From NCBI GenBank assembly GCA_910583675.1, contig CAJTYH010000016.1, positions 1 through 59,745 on the forward strand: a stretch of 59,745 bases of DNA. Reading direction: 5' to 3'. Under the pieces are notes generated by a model. It worked only from the letters and a program-made list of their open reading frames with translations, had not been told where the DNA came from and made no database searches. Each line of letters opens with the position of its first letter. The stretch's first letter is position 1. Positions 41,994-51,167 of the stretch are shown piece after piece. The position numbers were made by a program, and so were the translations under genes. The DNA is from an uncultured Muribaculaceae bacterium. Lineage in GTDB: Bacteria; Bacteroidota; Bacteroidia; Bacteroidales; Muribaculaceae.

Positions 41994-43454
41994 TCAATCA
42001 GCCTCTGCCGGGAAGGGACTGCGACGAAGGGATCCGACATATCTGGCGAACCACGCAGTCAGGACAGCAGCCACAGCCACCCCACACCATACGCCTGCAT
42101 CATATCCAAGTCCGAACCCCTCAGGGGACGGAGCCACAAGGATATACGACGTTGTCACCACCGTCATGAACATAGCAGGAAGAAGGGTGATAAGGAAAAG
42201 ACGACCGCGACGTGCGAGATAAACCGAGCAGGCCCACAATGTGAAGACCGACAAGGTCTGGTTACTCCATGCGAAATAGCGCCACAACACATTGAAATCT
42301 ATTGTCATGACCACGAAGGTGAGCACAAAAAGCGGAATGCTTATCACCGCACGCTTCCAAAGTTTACCTTGCGGAAAACCTGTAAAATCGGCGACTATCA
42401 GCCGTGCGCTCCTAAGAGCGGTATCTCCCGTCGTGACAGGAGCGGCGATCACACCTATTATCGCAAGAAGGCCCCCGACAGTTCCAAGCCACCCGGTGGA
42501 TATGTCATGTATGAGCGAACTCGGACTGTGCCCCGGCTCGGACATGTATGCCGCAAGCCCCTCGTATCCTCCGGTAAAAGTAATCGTGGCAGCAGCCCAT
42601 ATGAGAGCCACTATCCCCTCGGCCACCATGGCACCGTAAAACACGGGACGAGCCAGACGCTCGTTTTTCATGCATCGTGCCATCATGGGCGACTGGGTGG
42701 CATGGAAACCTGATATTGCTCCACAAGCGATCGAAATAAACAGCATCGGAAAGACAGGGTGGGTGTCGACCAGTGACCCCGCGTAACGGTTCCCAAGGCC
42801 GCCGGCAAACGGATCGGGCATCTCCACGGATCCCCAGAGCATGACAGCCACAAGGCCTACAGCCATGAACAGCAGCACGCCTGCAAAAAGCGGATATATG
42901 TTACCTATCACCTTGTCTATCGGGAACATCGTCGCCAATAGGTAATACAGGAATATCGCCACAGCCCAAAACGTCCCGTCAAGGCTCTCCGGCGTGAGCG
43001 ATGCGAGCAATCCCGCAGTGGTGACCACGAATACCCCGCCCACAAGGATAAGAAGCACTACGGAAAACACCCTCATCACCTGCTTTACACCAGTCCCAAG
43101 CTCCTGACCGACAATTTCCGGCAACGAGGCTCCTCCCCGCCGCAGCGAAATCATCCCCGCCACGTAGTCATGGACGGCACCTGCGAAGATCGTACCGAGG
43201 ACGATCCACAAAAAGGCTGCGGGGCCGTACATAACCCCCATTATCGCACCGAAGATCGGCCCCAGACCGGCTATGTTCAGGAATTGTATGAGAAAGACTT
43301 TCCATGCGGGCATCGGAACGAAATCCACCCCGTCGGCCATGGAAACGGCCGGGGTAGGACGCGACGGATCAATGCGGAAAACCTTTTCCACAAATGTCCC
43401 GTAAACGATGTAACCGCCGACAAGCACCGCCAGCGAAACAAGAAATGCGATCAT
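41994..43454 (-). CDS. cstA: CstA-family carbon starvation / pyruvate or peptide transporter
   Basis: The 486-residue inner-membrane protein has about thirteen hydrophobic segments. The CstA family blocks are QFLNIAGLGPIFGAIMG, GTIFAGAVHDYVAGMISLRRGG, FISIACGAISGFHATQSPM and a late PVTTGDTALRSARLI. This is the short form; E. coli CstA is about 700 residues. Members import pyruvate or peptides when carbon is scarce. Regulation is not visible. It is 13 bases downstream of the TPR/PD40 gene, in a probable holA-TPR-cstA-PHP transcript. Confidence 0.92.
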   Translation of the reverse strand: MIAFLVSLAVLVGGYIVYGTFVEKVFRIDPSRPTPAVSMADGVDFVPMPAWKVFLIQFLNIAGLGPIFGAIMGVMYGPAAFLWIVLGTIFAGAVHDYVAGMISLRRGGASLPEIVGQELGTGVKQVMRVFSVVLLILVGGVFVVTTAGLLASLTPESLDGTFWAVAIFLYYLLATMFPIDKVIGNIYPLFAGVLLFMAVGLVAVMLWGSVEMPDPFAGGLGNRYAGSLVDTHPVFPMLFISIACGAISGFHATQSPMMARCMKNERLARPVFYGAMVAEGIVALIWAAATITFTGGYEGLAAYMSEPGHSPSSLIHDISTGWLGTVGGLLAIIGVIAAPVTTGDTALRSARLIVADFTGFPQGKLWKRAVISIPLFVLTFVVMTIDFNVLWRYFAWSNQTLSVFTLWACSVYLARRGRLFLITLLPAMFMTVVTTSYILVAPSPEGFGLGYDAGVWCGVAVAAVLTAWFARYVGSLRRSPFPAEAD

Positions 43455-43467
43455 GGCAAGAAAATTT

Positions 43468-44910
43468 TTACTTCCGCAGCTCCGAGTCTACGACATCATT
43501 CCGAAGCTCTACAAGGGCGGCACGGGCACTTTCAAGCTCCTTCTCCATGGAGAGAATGGTATCCTGATTGTCACGGTCTCCTTTAGCATAGGCTGCTCTT
43601 AGAGAAGCCAAGCGCCGCTCGGCCTCAGTCACCTTGGCAACTCCCACCTGATATGCATGCATGGCATCCCGCGATGCAGGATTCTTGAACTCGTTGAAGT
43701 TCGTGACGATGCCGCGACCGGAGATGTATATCTCAAACTGGTGTGACGACGCTTTCCTGTCCGTGGAAATCGCGGCTATCTTTTCCAGAAGGGCAGCCCG
43801 GTCGGTACCTTCGTTCCATGTGGTGCGGATGGCATTCATGCGGGCGCGAGCCACAAGTTCCGGACTATCAGGATCCACGTTCTTGCGCAGTTCCTGCGGC
43901 ACGAAGATATAGATGGTCACTTTTCCGGGTATGCGGTTGCGGTCTGAAGCCCACCATCCGGCACCGGTGAACTCGTCAATGGCAAGCATGTAATCATCAT
44001 AGGGAGAATTATACGGCATCCCGAGATTCTGCGGTTGCAGGAAACCGTCATCGCCACGGCGGGATATGAACAGGTCAAGTCCGCCGAGGGACTCCTCACC
44101 GTCGGAGGCGAAATAAAGGGTTATGCCGTCAGGCATGAGGAACGGATAGTTTGCATCACCTCCCCCCCCAAGCTGATCGCCGAGCGGCACCGGTTGCTCC
44201 CATGTGTCGCCATACAGCGCCGATGAGGAGAGAAGATTGAACGAGCCGTTCTCACCGGGAGCAGCCCAGATCATTTCGCGACCGCTCTCAGGCTCATAGA
44301 CCACCGTAGGATCAGCGGAAGCGAACCCTTCCGGAAGCACATCGGTGGAATTGAGCGATCCCGATTCCGGACTTAGCCTGTAGTGACGGAAAAAATCCTC
44401 TGCATCAACCACAAGCGAATCCACAATCTCTATCATCTCAACACGATCAAGGGCGTTGTCAATGCGATCTATCCTGTCTACAAGGTCTCCCGACTCATCT
44501 TCCGCGACCACACGCTTCCCTTTCTTCAAGGTCTTGCGATATTCCTCCACAAGGGCACGGGCACCATCCACGTCATAACTGAGGTTTGCCATCTCGGCCA
44601 AACCAAGGATCGCATCGCGGCTCCCTTTCTTGCGTGCGAGCTCATAAGCATCGCGGGCATTGTCCTCCTCCCCGACAGCCATGTAATAGTCACCAAGCAG
44701 CTTCGGAATGGAAGCATCCTTGGGTTGCTCGGCCTCCAGTTTGCGCAGCATCTCAATGGCATCGTCAAGATTACCGTCCTCGGCAAGACGACGGGCATCC
44801 TCTATGGTCGCAGCTTGAATACCGGACACCGCCACGGCCAGCATCATTCCGGCCAATATCATACGAACTTTAAGAAACGATATGTTCATTCCTGATTCTA
44901 TTGTTTTCAT
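43468..44910 (-). CDS. TPR and PD40-repeat envelope protein
   Basis: The 480-residue product has an export signal (MILAGMMLAVAVSGIQA) and three or so TPR units (about 35-125, for instance GNLDDAIEMLRKLEAEQP). A WD40-like PD40 beta-propeller region follows (DANYPFLMPDGITLYFASDG, GLDLFISRRGDDGF, DDYMLAIDEFTGAGWWASDRN). A C-terminal coiled coil ends it (VTEAERRLASLRAAYAKGD onward). This layout recalls OmpA-associated or T9SS PorE-like proteins, but no OmpA domain is present. The start could be ATG 44910 or 44889. It begins one base after the holA stop, so the two are co-transcribed. No function is assigned. Confidence 0.75.
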   Translation of the reverse strand: MKTIESGMNISFLKVRMILAGMMLAVAVSGIQAATIEDARRLAEDGNLDDAIEMLRKLEAEQPKDASIPKLLGDYYMAVGEEDNARDAYELARKKGSRDAILGLAEMANLSYDVDGARALVEEYRKTLKKGKRVVAEDESGDLVDRIDRIDNALDRVEMIEIVDSLVVDAEDFFRHYRLSPESGSLNSTDVLPEGFASADPTVVYEPESGREMIWAAPGENGSFNLLSSSALYGDTWEQPVPLGDQLGGGGDANYPFLMPDGITLYFASDGEESLGGLDLFISRRGDDGFLQPQNLGMPYNSPYDDYMLAIDEFTGAGWWASDRNRIPGKVTIYIFVPQELRKNVDPDSPELVARARMNAIRTTWNEGTDRAALLEKIAAISTDRKASSHQFEIYISGRGIVTNFNEFKNPASRDAMHAYQVGVAKVTEAERRLASLRAAYAKGDRDNQDTILSMEKELESARAALVELRNDVVDSELRK

Positions 44911-44911
44911 T

Positions 44912-45955
44912 TCATATTCTCACACCCTTCATACCCAACGGATTCAGGATGTGTGTCAGCAGGTCGAAAAAGAGATCGTAAGGATCCTGCCGTGAACCGT
45001 TCCCTTTGGCAGCACATTCAAACTCCCTGAGTTTGTCTATTATCTCTATCACCTGCCATGCGTTATAGTTGCCCATGGCCGCCCGCACGTCCTTTAATTG
45101 CCAGGGTGTGCTGAAACCAAGCTCCTGCATGAGGCCACGTTCCGACTTGTCCGGCGCATACTGAGCCGCAAGCACGTTGGCGAACAAGTTGAAGATCAAC
45201 GACACAAGCGGCTGAACCGCGTGCGCCTTCGGATTCCCGCGATAATTGAAATATATGGCCATTACCTTGGGCGCATTTCTCTCGGCAAGCGCACGGGTAA
45301 GCTCGAAGTTGTTGTATTCCTTGGAAATACCGATGTTGCGCTCCACCGCTTCCGGAGTCACCATCGCACCTTGGCCGAGGGTCACCGTAAGTTTTGCAAC
45401 CTCGTTATAGAGGCGACTGAGGTCTGTGCCGACAAAATCACACAGCATCAACAAAGCCTTGGGATCCACGCTCAGACCGCGTTCCTTGATAAATGCGCCT
45501 ACCACTGTCGGTACCTGCGTCTCCTTTACCTTGAGCGCATCAAAGATCACCCCGCCACCTGCTTTCACTCCCTTAAGGAACTCCGCGCCCTTGGCTTTTG
45601 CTCCACGGAAGCAGACGCACAGCACCGTAGAGGGTGTCGGTTTCGCAGCATACGCCGAGAGTGGTTTCAGGAAATCGGCACTTACAGCCTGCACCTCCTT
45701 AAGGATAACCACTTGACGCTGCCCGAGCATGGGATAGCGGCGGCACGCATTCTCCACAACCTTTGCCGAATCGATCTCCGGCGCATAAAGCGTGGTAAGA
45801 TCGAAATCGCGGTCTTCTTCAGGCACAAGAGCCTCAAACTCCTTGACAAGGGCATCTATATAGAATCCTTCCTCCCCATGGATCAGATACAACGGAGCGG
45901 GGCGACCTGCACGCAGGTCACGGCAAATGCTCTGGAATGTCACGGTTTCTGCCAT
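44912..45955 (-). CDS. holA: DNA polymerase III subunit delta HolA
   Basis: The 347-residue clamp-loader subunit has the delta N-terminus (PAPLYLIHGEEGFYIDALV), AAA-like blocks (LYAPEIDSAKVVENACRRYPMLGQRQVVILKE, quoted as RRYPMLGQRQVVILKE) and the C-terminal collar domain (LKDVRAAMGNYNAWQVIEII). It opens the beta clamp together with DnaX and delta-prime. It is divergent from the HsdR_N-like gene, an arrangement usual in Bacteroidetes, and lies one base before the TPR/PD40 gene. Confidence 0.94.
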   Translation of the reverse strand: MAETVTFQSICRDLRAGRPAPLYLIHGEEGFYIDALVKEFEALVPEEDRDFDLTTLYAPEIDSAKVVENACRRYPMLGQRQVVILKEVQAVSADFLKPLSAYAAKPTPSTVLCVCFRGAKAKGAEFLKGVKAGGGVIFDALKVKETQVPTVVGAFIKERGLSVDPKALLMLCDFVGTDLSRLYNEVAKLTVTLGQGAMVTPEAVERNIGISKEYNNFELTRALAERNAPKVMAIYFNYRGNPKAHAVQPLVSLIFNLFANVLAAQYAPDKSERGLMQELGFSTPWQLKDVRAAMGNYNAWQVIEIIDKLREFECAAKGNGSRQDPYDLFFDLLTHILNPLGMKGVRI

Positions 45956-46020
45956 ACTACGGGATTTGTGGATTCCATAAATATTTTCGTAAATTTACGC
46001 ACTATTTTCCATACTGCGAA

Positions 46021-46533
46021 ATGTACCGCAGCGAAACCAACAAATTTTCCGTCTTGTTAAAGAACTTAAGCGATTTTCCAAAACTGAACATCCCCGCCGC
46101 GACACTCAGGGTACAATATTCCGACGACGGTACTACGAGGGTATATTGTCCCTTGCGCCGGCGCTTCGTAGCGCTGACCCCGGAGGAATGGGTGCGGCAG
46201 CACTTCATACACCACCTCATCAACAATCTCGGCTATCCGCCCTCCCTGCTCGCCAACGAAGTGAGCATCAAACTGAATTCCACCTCGCGCCGTTGCGACA
46301 CTGTCCTTTATTCCAAAGAAGGGCTGCACCCCCGGATGATCATAGAATACAAGGCACCCCACATTGCTGTCACCCAAAAGGTCTTCGACCAGATTGTGCG
46401 ATACAACATGGTGCTCCAAGTCCCGCTCCTGATCGTCTCCAACGGCATGTCCCACTATTGCTGCGCCGTAGACTATGCCTCCCGCTCCGTGCGCTTCCTC
46501 CCCTCCATCCCCCCCTATGCCTCCCTGTGCTGA
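46021..46533 (+). CDS. HsdR N-terminal-domain-like protein (PD-(D/E)XK fold)
   Basis: The 170-residue protein matches the short Bacteroidetes proteins carrying a type I restriction enzyme R N-terminal domain. LLANEVSIKLNSTSRRCDTVLYS gives the E...D part of a PD-(D/E)XK nuclease core (quoted as NEVSIKL and RRCDTVLYS), and MIIEYKAPH the E-x-K. There is no helicase part and no hsdM or hsdS nearby, so it is not a restriction system. Its constant place beside holA suggests a DNA-related housekeeping role, which is inference. The ATG at 46021 is chosen because an upstream start would overlap holA. Confidence 0.8.
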   Translation: MYRSETNKFSVLLKNLSDFPKLNIPAATLRVQYSDDGTTRVYCPLRRRFVALTPEEWVRQHFIHHLINNLGYPPSLLANEVSIKLNSTSRRCDTVLYSKEGLHPRMIIEYKAPHIAVTQKVFDQIVRYNMVLQVPLLIVSNGMSHYCCAVDYASRSVRFLPSIPPYASLC

Positions 46534-46597
46534 GCCGTAAGGCGAAGTGATGAAAAAAGAAATTAAGAAAAAAGAAATTGAAAAATTAAGAACAAAG

Positions 46598-46636
46598 AAG
46601 CGCCCCCGCTGCCGATGAGAGGTTGCGGGGGCGCTT
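46598..46636. terminator. Bidirectional terminator between the HsdR_N gene and fba
   Basis: A 12-base stem AAGCGCCCCCGC / GCGGGGGCGCTT with a 15-base loop, between convergent genes. T-rich sequence follows on both strands (GTTTTAG on plus, TCTTAATTTTTC on minus). Confidence 0.8.
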
Positions 46637-46681
46637 GTTTTAGTTATAAAGCCTTGTTACGGCTCGGAAAATCTGCCTGAA

Positions 46682-47683
46682 TTATTCAGCCTTTCCGTTG
46701 GAGCCGAGCACGTTTTCGATCTTGTGCTTGTAGAGGCGCTCCATTTCGTCACGAGCCGGGCCGAGATATTTGCGGGGATCGAATTCACCGGGCTTGTCAT
46801 GGAAGACCTTGCGGATAGCGGCGGTCATTGCAAGACGGCTGTCAGAGTCGATGTTGATCTTGCATACGGCGCTCTTTGCAGCCTTGCGGAGTTCCTCTTC
46901 GGGAATACCGATGGCGTCGGGCAGCTTGCCGCCAAGTTCGTTGATGGTCTTCACATACTCCTGGGGCACTGAGCTTGAACCATGGAGCACGATGGGGAAT
47001 CCGGGGAGTTTCTCCATAACGGCATCCAGAACCTCGAATGCCAATGGAGGAGGAACGAGAAGGCCGGTCTTCGGGTCGCGTGTGCACTGCTCGGGAGTGA
47101 ACTTGTATGCACCGTGGCTGGTACCGATGGAGATAGCGAGCGAGTCGCAACCTGTGCGGGTAGCGAAGTCGATAACCTCTTCGGGATCGGTATATGTGTG
47201 GTGGTCAGCAGAAACCTCATCCTCTACACCGGCGAGGACACCAAGTTCACCTTCTACTGTCACGTCATACTGATGAGCGTAGTCAACAACCTGCTTTGTC
47301 AGAGCCACGTTCTCCTCATAGGGAAGGTGTGAACCGTCGATCATCACGGAAGAGAAACCGTTGTCGATGCAGCTCTTGCAAAGCTCGAAGCTGTCACCAT
47401 GGTCAAGGTGAAGCACGATCTGGGGATTCTCCCAGCCAAGTTCCTTGGCATATGCCACGGCACCCTGTGCCATATAGCGGAGCAGAGTTGCGTTAGCATA
47501 GTTGCGGGCACCTTTTGAAACCTGGAGAATAACGGGAGACTTCTCCTCGGCAGCGGCCTTGATGATGGCCTGAAGCTGCTCCATGTTGTTGAAGTTGAAA
47601 GCGGGGATAGCGTAGCCACCCTTGATAGCCTTTGCAAACATCTCGCGGGTGTTCACAAGACCTAATTCTTTATAGCTTACCAT
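46682..47683 (-). CDS. fba: Class II fructose-1,6-bisphosphate aldolase
   Basis: The 333-residue zinc aldolase of glycolysis and gluconeogenesis has AIPAFNFNNMEQLQAI at the start. The zinc histidine and catalytic residues are in VLHLDHGDS, then SVMIDGSHLPYEENV, VEGELGVLAGVEDE, AISIGTSHGAYKF, and VLHGSSSVP for phosphate. INIDSDSRLAMTAAIRK completes the family set. A single-gene unit with a -7 box at 47796-47789 and a strong terminator after it. Confidence 0.96.
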   Translation of the reverse strand: MVSYKELGLVNTREMFAKAIKGGYAIPAFNFNNMEQLQAIIKAAAEEKSPVILQVSKGARNYANATLLRYMAQGAVAYAKELGWENPQIVLHLDHGDSFELCKSCIDNGFSSVMIDGSHLPYEENVALTKQVVDYAHQYDVTVEGELGVLAGVEDEVSADHHTYTDPEEVIDFATRTGCDSLAISIGTSHGAYKFTPEQCTRDPKTGLLVPPPLAFEVLDAVMEKLPGFPIVLHGSSSVPQEYVKTINELGGKLPDAIGIPEEELRKAAKSAVCKINIDSDSRLAMTAAIRKVFHDKPGEFDPRKYLGPARDEMERLYKHKIENVLGSNGKAE

Positions 47684-47860
47684 GTTAGTTAAATATAATA
47701 TATTTAGTCGTCAATTCAGATAACAGGCATTGAGGCGTAAAAATTGTCAAAGCGATCCAAGCCTTTGCCGCCTCATGCTAATTTCCGGCAAATTTACGAA
47801 ATTTTGCCCGCATTAGCCACCTATATTCAGCTTTTTTAATATGGAAGCCCACGCCACAGC
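47684..47860. other. Leader and promoter region of fba
   Basis: No gene is seen. A -7 box TAAATTTG lies on the minus strand at 47796-47789. Between it and the start codon TGAGGCG (47731-47737) can pair with CGCCTCA (47769-47775). Together with the repeat at 47861-48015 this fills the 332 bases between fba and the M16 gene. Confidence 0.5.
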
Positions 47861-48015
47861 ATCGTCTTTTCGTGTATCCGGATGGCAAGGGTGCTGTCAG
47901 AATGGTTCAGATGGTAGGAGCTTGAAGGTGAGGTTGACGGGAGTTGACTTTGGTCAATGACCGAAACCGCACCCTTTAAGCGACGACCCAGATGAGCCAT
48001 TATGACACACCCGCC
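47861..48015 (-). repeat. Long structured repeat, copy 2 (between the M16 gene and fba)
   Basis: About 150 bases closely matching copy 1 (34943-35087) in the same orientation. The opening palindrome is reduced to ATCGTCTTTTCG. The arm GGC-AA-GGGTG (47884-47893) pairs with CACCC-GCC (48008-48015), and GCTTGAAGG (47920-47928) with CCTTTAAGC (47973-47981) through a G-T pair. The right end touches the stop codon of the M16 gene (48016-48018). It would be in the 3' part of that transcript or upstream of the fba promoter. Confidence 0.8.
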
Positions 48016-51009
48016 TCAATATCCGAATATCTGTTCGGTGGTGAGTGTCACTACGCGCCCGAGCTTGGAGATCGCATCCAGGTCAAGATCCTCCGTCTTG
48101 CCCAGGATACCGTAACGGTAGTTCTTGCCCTTCACATTTGACTGCTGGAATTTCACAAGCCCGTCAAGCGTCATTGACGGGAGGGCTTCGAAAAGCTGGC
48201 GGTCGCGGTTCAGACCTGCGGAGCGGTTCTTGCCCCCGCCGTCAAGTGAAGGTGCAAGTCCGAGATCCTCATCGCGGATATACGACCATGCGATTTCGTC
48301 ATCTATCACCCTCTTGGTGCGCAGACGCGACTCGATGCCATCCTTTGCCAATTTAAAGGCAGCTTCGCTCTGTGGCATGTCATTGATGATGCTGTTGAAG
48401 GCATCCACGGCATCCATCAGCTTGTCGTTCTGGGTGGCTATCTGCGACTGATAAGTATATGGGGAATCCATGCGGCCAGGCTCCACGAGCACCGCCCATG
48501 CGGAATATGCCAGAGAACGCGCCTCGCGCATCTCCTGGAATACTATAGAGTTCATAGAACCGCCGAAATACTCGTTGTACATCTCAACCGAAGGATGCAA
48601 CGCCGGATCATAGGGGCGCGGATCGGTACTGAGCATGGTCATATACAGTTGCTTGGCATCGTAAGGAGCCACGTATATGACAGTCTCCTCGCTTTCCAAC
48701 GGTTGCCATTTCCTAAAATCGGCAGGCGCCTTGAGTTCCACACCTTTCATATGGTTCTCGTCAAGCTCTGCCACGACTTCCTTCTCTGTCTGGGGGCCGT
48801 AGTATATGATACGGTGAGCAAGCCCGACAAGATTGCGCAGCGAACCGAGCAACTTCTCGCCGGTCAGCGCATCAAGCTCCTCGTCGCTGAGATTCATTGA
48901 CTTGACGTAGTCCTCACCGTAGCGCACGTATTCTGAAAGACGCGCGAAATTCTGACGTTGGTTGGCCTTTGCGTCAACCCTCGCCTTGCGCAGGCGGTTG
49001 AGGTAGTCTTCGCAGACCTGAGGGTCAGCCACCGCTTCCGAAAGCAGTTTCTCAAGCAATTGGAGCGCCTTTGTCATGTTGGCGCCCAGTCCGTTAAGCA
49101 CCAGATATGAACGGCGACCGCCGATGGACACAAAGAAGTCGCATGCCAGACCGTAGAAAGCCTCGCTCACCTGCGCGGCCGTCATGTCTTTGGTGCCGAC
49201 AAGTTTGATATATTCCGCTGCATATGGCAGATACTTGTCAGCCCAGCTTCCGCTTTCATAGATAAATGTGATATCAAAAAGGTCGTTGTTCGGATTATGC
49301 GTATAGAGCAACTGTGCACCGTTGGCAAGCGACGTGGAGCGAAGGTCTTTCTGAAAGTCCACAAACACCGGTTCTATCGGCTTTACGGGCATGCCTACAA
49401 CCTCCGTCAGGAAACGGGAGGCGGTATCGCGGTTGGTCACAATGGGGGTAATGGCCGGCTTTGAGATCTTTATCTCGTCGCGCGGGGCACCCTGCCGCTT
49501 GGATATGGCTGCATAGTTGGATGCGCCGAGATACTTGTTGGCCACATCCATGAGTTCTTTCTTTGTAAAGTTCCTGCGGCGGTCAAGCGATTTCACCCAG
49601 TCTTCCCACGGCTCACCGTTGACGAACGTGTTGACGAACATCTGCGCCCTGTTGGTGTTCTGCAACATGGACTGTTCGAACTGCAGCAGGTCGTTGGCCT
49701 TGATGGCTTCAAGCAACTGGTCGGGAAACTCACCCTTTCTCACCTTGTCAAGTTCGGCGAGCATAAGCGCCTCCACCTCTTCCAGTGTCTGCCCTTCACG
49801 CGGACGGCCAGCCATGATGAAGGCACCCTGATCGGCCATGTCATAGACAAAGGAACTTGCCGACAGCACTTTCTGAGCCTGATTCAAGTCCAGATCCATA
49901 AGACCCGCTGAACCGTTGGCAAGCACATAGGATATTACATCCAGAGCAAGCATGTCATCCTCACGAGCCGCCGGGGCGCGCCACGCGAGCATTATGTTCT
50001 CTGCATCATTGCCCCATACCTCGGCACGCACAGGTTCCGTAAAAGGCTTTTCCGGCTTTACTTCCAGATGTTTCAGGTTCTTGTTGGGTTTCATGTCCCC
50101 GAAATAGCGCGTGATTACATCCACCGCCTCATCCGGATCGAAATCGCCCGACATGGCCACTATCATGTTGTTGGGCACATACCAGTCTGCGTGATACTTC
50201 TTTATATTGGTGATCGAAGGATTCTTTAGATGCATCTGGGTACCGAGCACAGTCTGAGTGCCATATGGATGCGAGGGAAACAACACTTCAAGGAGCTTTT
50301 CGTAGCTCTTACGGGCATCGTTGGTCAGCGACATGTTTTTCTCCTCGTAGATCGTCTCAAGCTCGGTGTGGAAACCTCGGATCACAGGATTCTTGAAACG
50401 GTCGCTCTGCACCATCGCCCAACGCTCCAATTCATTGGAGGGTATATCCTCCACATAACAGGTAACATCGGTCGAGGTGTAGGCATTGGTTCCGTTGGCA
50501 CCTATGGCCGACATCATTTTGTCATACTCGTTGGGTATGGCAAGTTTGGAAGCCTCGTAGCTCACGGAGTCTATGCGATGATAGAGTTGCGCCCTGGCCA
50601 CCGAGTCGGTGGTCTGACGATAAGTCTCGAAAAGCGCCTCTATCTCATCCAACATGGGCTTTTCCAAGGCATAATTGACAGTACCGAACGATGGCGTGCC
50701 CTTGAACATGAGATGCTCGAAATAATGGGCGAGACCGGTTGTCTCGGCGGGGTCGTTCTTACCACCCACCTTCACGGCAATATAGGTCTGTATGCGCGGC
50801 TCACGCTTGTTTACCGTCATATACACCTTAAGTCCGTTTGGCAAGGTGTAGATCTTTGTCTTGAGCGGGTCACCGGCTACGGTGTCGTACACATACTTGG
50901 CAGTCCCCGCCGGGACGGCAGCGGCTTTAGCCTTGCGAGGGGATGCGAATGCGATCCCGCATGCCATGATTGCCATTGCCAGCATGGATAATAGTCGTCT
51001 TGATTTCAT
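48016..51009 (-). CDS. M16-family (insulinase-like) zinc peptidase, tandem-domain
   Basis: The 997-residue product has a signal peptide (MKSRRLLSMLAMAIMACGIAFA). The first M16 module holds the inverted zinc motif HYFEH (His95, Glu98, His99) with the distal Glu in ELETIYEEKNMS. The second module, from about residue 520, lacks HxxEH, as usual for the inactive half of the clam-shell. Long-form members degrade peptides in the periplasm. The frame is open upstream to 51135, but that would cross the promoter, and MKSRR gives a normal signal. It is divergent from trpS, sharing a 158-base control region. Confidence 0.93.
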   Translation of the reverse strand: MKSRRLLSMLAMAIMACGIAFASPRKAKAAAVPAGTAKYVYDTVAGDPLKTKIYTLPNGLKVYMTVNKREPRIQTYIAVKVGGKNDPAETTGLAHYFEHLMFKGTPSFGTVNYALEKPMLDEIEALFETYRQTTDSVARAQLYHRIDSVSYEASKLAIPNEYDKMMSAIGANGTNAYTSTDVTCYVEDIPSNELERWAMVQSDRFKNPVIRGFHTELETIYEEKNMSLTNDARKSYEKLLEVLFPSHPYGTQTVLGTQMHLKNPSITNIKKYHADWYVPNNMIVAMSGDFDPDEAVDVITRYFGDMKPNKNLKHLEVKPEKPFTEPVRAEVWGNDAENIMLAWRAPAAREDDMLALDVISYVLANGSAGLMDLDLNQAQKVLSASSFVYDMADQGAFIMAGRPREGQTLEEVEALMLAELDKVRKGEFPDQLLEAIKANDLLQFEQSMLQNTNRAQMFVNTFVNGEPWEDWVKSLDRRRNFTKKELMDVANKYLGASNYAAISKRQGAPRDEIKISKPAITPIVTNRDTASRFLTEVVGMPVKPIEPVFVDFQKDLRSTSLANGAQLLYTHNPNNDLFDITFIYESGSWADKYLPYAAEYIKLVGTKDMTAAQVSEAFYGLACDFFVSIGGRRSYLVLNGLGANMTKALQLLEKLLSEAVADPQVCEDYLNRLRKARVDAKANQRQNFARLSEYVRYGEDYVKSMNLSDEELDALTGEKLLGSLRNLVGLAHRIIYYGPQTEKEVVAELDENHMKGVELKAPADFRKWQPLESEETVIYVAPYDAKQLYMTMLSTDPRPYDPALHPSVEMYNEYFGGSMNSIVFQEMREARSLAYSAWAVLVEPGRMDSPYTYQSQIATQNDKLMDAVDAFNSIINDMPQSEAAFKLAKDGIESRLRTKRVIDDEIAWSYIRDEDLGLAPSLDGGGKNRSAGLNRDRQLFEALPSMTLDGLVKFQQSNVKGKNYRYGILGKTEDLDLDAISKLGRVVTLTTEQIFGY

Positions 51010-51101
51010 GCGATAGCTGATTTCGTGATAACAGGTTTCTCGTTTACATCTCTGAATGATTGAACTACAGGCGCACCAGATGCGCCCGAGATTCTCACCG
51101 A

Positions 51102-51109
51102 CAAATATA
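51102..51109 (-). promoter_or_regulatory. -7 box of the M16 gene
   Basis: TATATTTG on the minus strand, 93 bases upstream of the start codon at 51009. The -33 half is weak. It lies back to back with the trpS box. Confidence 0.45.
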
Positions 51110-51134
51110 GTTATTATTTCACGAAAAAAAATCA

Positions 51135-51142
51135 TATCTTTG
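51135..51142 (+). promoter_or_regulatory. trpS: -7 box of trpS
   Basis: TATCTTTG followed by GCATAAAA, 25 bases before the trpS ATG. No TTTG is found at -33. Confidence 0.5.
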
Positions 51143-51167
51143 CATAAAATATATTATCAAGCAAATA

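Noticed and set aside
46534..46597. A-rich repeats (AAGAAATTAAG-like) after the HsdR_N gene as a regulatory repeat
   Set aside because: Low-complexity AT sequence before a terminator. The units are too irregular to call.
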